From the NCBI GenBank assembly GCA_015492395.1, contig WGFD01000057.1, positions 1 through 9,183 of the forward strand: DNA of 9,183 nt. The letters are read 5' to 3'. The position numbers were made by a program, and so were the translations under genes. The notes beneath the pieces are model-generated. The model saw only the letters and a list, made by a program, of their open reading frames with translations, searched no databases and was not told where the DNA came from. Origin of the DNA: Deltaproteobacteria bacterium. GTDB taxonomy: Bacteria; Desulfobacterota; GWC2-55-46; S146-70. Positions 7,214-9,183 of the stretch are shown here, piece by piece. Each line of letters starts with the position of its first letter. Position 1 is the first letter of the stretch.

Positions 7214-7302
7214 GCACACGACGAGCGCCTTTCTGCGTGCGGTTTACCCGCGCAGGTAGCCATTTCGGCAGTGTGCCGTGGTGATCTCCAGTTCGGTTTT
7301 TT
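7214..7302 (+). promoter_or_regulatory. Structured spacer upstream of gspF, possible attenuator
   Basis: The 172-nt gap between gspE and gspF holds several helices that compete with each other. GCACAC (7214-7219) can pair with GTGTGC (7271-7276), closing a domain that contains a 7-bp hairpin, CTGCGTG/CGCGCAG (7233-7239 with 7249-7255). The strand GTGTGC can instead join the hairpin CGGCA-GTG-TGCCG (7266-7278). The bases CCG (7276-7278) can also form CCGTGG...CCA...CGG (7276-7296, 3-nt bulge), which is followed at once by T6 (7297-7302), as in an intrinsic terminator. I recognise no known riboswitch class; the GEMM/cyclic di-GMP consensus does not match. The fold is proposed by eye. Confidence 0.35.
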
Positions 7303-7331
7303 GTGCGTTCATCTATTATATCGAGGGAAGA

Positions 7332-8525
7332 ATGCCGACTTACAGATATAGAGCCTATGATGGTAGTGGCAGGGAGATCGCCGGTCAACTTGACGCCATC
7401 GGTCACAAGGACGCCCTGCAGAGGCTTAGGAAAGACGGCCTCTATCCGAGTGAGGTTGCCGAATCCACTGCGGGGAGCAAGGCACGCAAGAAGGTCTCGT
7501 CGTGGGAGCTCGCCATTACAACGAGACAGTTGGGGACACTCCTGGCATCAGGTGCGACCCTCACCGAGGCGCTCGGGGTACTCTCCGAGGAGGAGGGAAA
7601 CCACAGGCTCAGGTCTATCATATCAAAGGTAAAAGACGACATAACCGAAGGCGCCTCCTTGGCTGCGGCCATTGAAGACTATCCGGACGTATTCTCCGGT
7701 ATCTACAGGGGTATGATATCGGCTGGAGAGGCCAGCGGTTCTCTCGATGTTGTGCTGTCGAGACTCGCGGACTACCTTGAATCGAGGGCAAAGATTATGC
7801 AGGAGGTCCGCTCCGCGATGGTATACCCCTCTTTGATGGTATTGGTAAGTTTCGGTGTGCTGTCATTCCTCTTCATATTTGTCATTCCTAAGATCACCAG
7901 GATCTTTGAAGACACCAGGAACTCGCTGCCGCTTATTACCACTGTACTGTTGTGGCTTGTGGACATCGTAAGAGGTTACTGGCCGGTGATTACCCTTTCG
8001 ATGGTGGCGGTTGTCTTTGGTGTGAGACAGTACCTTAGAAGACCTGGCGGCAAGGTGGTGCTGGACAGGGTATCATTAAAGATCCCGTGGTTCGGTAGAC
8101 TCGTAACCCACTTCCATATTGCAAATATGACAAGGACATTGGGTACCCTGTTGAAGGGTGGGCTGCCTATGCTTAAGGCACTGGAGTTGACAAAGAAGGT
8201 CTTGAACAACAGCGTCTTCGATGAGATCCTGGACAAGGCTAAGGAGGATGTCATGGGAGGGACCTCCCTCTCTGTCAGCCTGAAGGGATTTGCACTCATT
8301 CCTCCTATAGTAGTACATATGATTATCGTTGGAGAGAGGGGTGGGAACATCGATGATATGCTTCTCAAGGCCTCTGACACATACGGTCAGGAGGTCGAGA
8401 CTGGAATAAAGCGGGCCTTAAGTCTGATGGAGCCCCTCATGATCATAGTTATGGGTGTGGTTGTCGGCTTTATAGTCCTGGCCATACTCCTGCCTATCTT
8501 CCAGCTCAACCAGGTTATGAGGTAG
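7332..8525 (+). CDS. gspF: Type II secretion system inner-membrane platform protein GspF
   Basis: GspF is the polytopic inner-membrane protein on which the GspE ATPase acts during pseudopilus assembly. The 397-residue product has the family's usual length. It has a cytoplasmic N-terminus (PTYRYRAYDGSGREI) and two homologous T2SSF domains. The first (about 55-185) carries GEASGSLDVVLSRLADYLE and ends in a membrane segment (about 165-186). One or two segments follow at about 199-232. The second domain (about 258-392) carries GERGGNIDDMLLKASDTYG and ends in a membrane segment (about 368-392). The ATG at 7332 is chosen because GAGGGA lies close upstream and the protein then begins like other GspF/PilC proteins. 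A GTG at 7278 would add 18 residues without a ribosome-binding site. It is separated from gspE by a structured spacer. No gspG follows. Confidence 0.95.
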   Translation: MPTYRYRAYDGSGREIAGQLDAIGHKDALQRLRKDGLYPSEVAESTAGSKARKKVSSWELAITTRQLGTLLASGATLTEALGVLSEEEGNHRLRSIISKVKDDITEGASLAAAIEDYPDVFSGIYRGMISAGEASGSLDVVLSRLADYLESRAKIMQEVRSAMVYPSLMVLVSFGVLSFLFIFVIPKITRIFEDTRNSLPLITTVLLWLVDIVRGYWPVITLSMVAVVFGVRQYLRRPGGKVVLDRVSLKIPWFGRLVTHFHIANMTRTLGTLLKGGLPMLKALELTKKVLNNSVFDEILDKAKEDVMGGTSLSVSLKGFALIPPIVVHMIIVGERGGNIDDMLLKASDTYGQEVETGIKRALSLMEPLMIIVMGVVVGFIVLAILLPIFQLNQVMR

Positions 8526-8591
8526 GCGTACCTAAGAAAGATCTGATTTATTCGGAGGTTTCTTGATATTCCTGAACATGCAAGGTGAGCA

Positions 8592-8651
8592 CCTGCCCGC
8601 CAGGATTGGCAGGCGGGCAGGAAGGCATTTCCAGCAGCCCGCTGCGGTGTT
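8592..8651 (-). repeat. Double-palindrome intergenic repeat, copy 2
   Basis: This lies in the 155-nt gap between gspF and trxB, in the opposite orientation to copy 1. A perfect 10-bp inverted repeat (CCTGCCCGCC at 8592-8601, GGCGGGCAGG at 8612-8621) encloses 10 nt. A second small palindrome (GCAGC/GCTGC) and AACACC, read on the minus strand, complete the match to copy 1. Compared with copy 1, it has 8 extra bases that complete the large palindrome. A strong RNA hairpin here could end gspF transcription or protect its 3' end, though no T-run follows. No promoter for trxB is evident in the gap. Confidence 0.75.
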
Positions 8652-8680
8652 CAATACTACAACCATAGGGGAGGCTCGAC

Positions 8681-9183
8681 ATGTACGACTTGATAATAAT
8701 CGGAGGCGGACCCGCCGGTCTCACGGCGGCCATATATGCACTGAGGGCAAAGCTTGACACCGTTCTGTTGGAGAAGGAACTTGTAGGGGGGCAGATAGCC
8801 TTGAGCGATGTGATCGAGAACTACCCTGGGTTTCCATCACTGAGCGGGGCTGAACTCATGGAAAAGTTTGAGGCACAGGCAAAGGGACTGGGACTTGAAG
8901 TTACGCTTGCTGGGGTGGAGACGATTGAGGACAGGGGTTCCACGAAGCTGCTAAAGACCTCGGAAGGCGAACTTATGGCTAAGGCCGTAATAGTTGCCAC
9001 AGGCGCAAAGCCTCGCAGACTGGGTGTGCCGGGTGAAAGGGAGCTTACAGGCAAGGGCGTGTCCTACTGCGCCACGTGCGACGGTCCTTTCTTCAGGGAC
9101 CAGAGTGTGGTGGTGGTCGGGGGTGGGGATACGGCCGTGAAGGAGGCCGTCTATCTCTCCAGGATCGCCAAGAAGGTCTATAT
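8681..9183 (+). CDS. trxB: Thioredoxin reductase (3' partial)
   Basis: A cytoplasmic FAD enzyme that passes electrons from NADPH to thioredoxin. The first 167 residues are visible, about half of a typical TrxB of 310-320 residues. The FAD-binding Rossmann motif [16 protein letters not shown] spans 5-20. Then come GGQI (36-39), ENYPGFP (46-52) and the [14 protein letters not shown] stretch (106-119). The redox-active CATCDG is at C130/C133, and GGGDTA (147-152) begins the NADPH-binding domain. The CATC motif and order are those of low-molecular-weight thioredoxin reductase rather than a ferredoxin-NADP reductase-like relative. AGGGGAGG (8667-8674) is 6 nt before the ATG. It follows gspF on the same strand after a repeat-bearing gap, so it may be a separate unit. 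The gene is cut by the window edge, not broken. Confidence 0.95.
   Translation, partial: MYDLIIIGGGPAGLTAAIYALRAKLDTVLLEKELVGGQIALSDVIENYPGFPSLSGAELMEKFEAQAKGLGLEVTLAGVETIEDRGSTKLLKTSEGELMAKAVIVATGAKPRRLGVPGERELTGKGVSYCATCDGPFFRDQSVVVVGGGDTAVKEAVYLSRIAKKVY

Noticed and set aside
7314..7319. A -10 box TATTAT just before gspF
   Set aside because: No matching -35 box, and the start point would fall almost on the ribosome-binding site.
7160..7331. A GEMM-type cyclic di-GMP riboswitch, suggested by GGTAGCC and by the HD-GYP gene in the window
   Set aside because: The conserved GEMM core sequences and pairing order are not present.

Overview
The window looks like chromosome of a Gram-negative-type (diderm) bacterium. 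It encodes an outer-membrane secretin and the inner-membrane parts of a type II secretion system (T2SS). GC content is moderate. Codon use favours ATA for isoleucine and AGG/AGA for arginine in all the genes. Together with the HD-GYP response regulator and the helical-repeat protein, this fits an uncultured Desulfobacterota- or Nitrospirota-like lineage. That placement is inference; there is no rRNA or other marker to fix it.

Layout. (1) Bases 1-109 are the 3' end of a group II intron, with domains V and VI recognisable. It sits inside a response-regulator gene whose 3' exon runs 110-1033: the rest of a receiver domain, a coiled coil and a canonical HD-GYP cyclic-di-GMP phosphodiesterase domain. 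(2) Bases 1034-1233 lie between convergent genes and carry copy 1 of a double-palindrome intergenic repeat. (3) On the minus strand, 1234-2019 encodes a helical-repeat protein of unknown function, with a possible promoter and a leader hairpin upstream. (4) Bases 2104-2669 hold no convincing intact gene. They contain a nested inverted-repeat element (2300-2427), more small hairpins, and a minus-strand reading frame that would join into about 170 codons if one base were removed from an A5 run. (5) Bases 2670-8525 are gspC-gspD-gspE-gspF: the inner-membrane linker, secretin, secretion ATPase and inner-membrane platform protein of a T2SS. gspC, gspD and gspE are tightly packed. gspF follows a 172-nt spacer rich in alternative RNA helices. 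(6) Bases 8526-8680 carry copy 2 of the repeat in the opposite orientation. (7) From 8681 a thioredoxin reductase gene (trxB) runs off the window.

How the genes work together. GspE hydrolyses ATP at the cytoplasmic face and acts through GspF. GspC links this inner-membrane assembly to the GspD channel. Pseudopilin genes (gspG-K) and gspL/M, often next in such operons, are absent here, and trxB takes the downstream place. The HD-GYP regulator is a separate unit, and nothing in the sequence ties it to secretion.

The points most worth following up are the intron within the receiver domain, the two-copy repeat in inverted orientation on either side of the T2SS block, the nested inverted repeat at 2300-2427, and the switch-like spacer before gspF.
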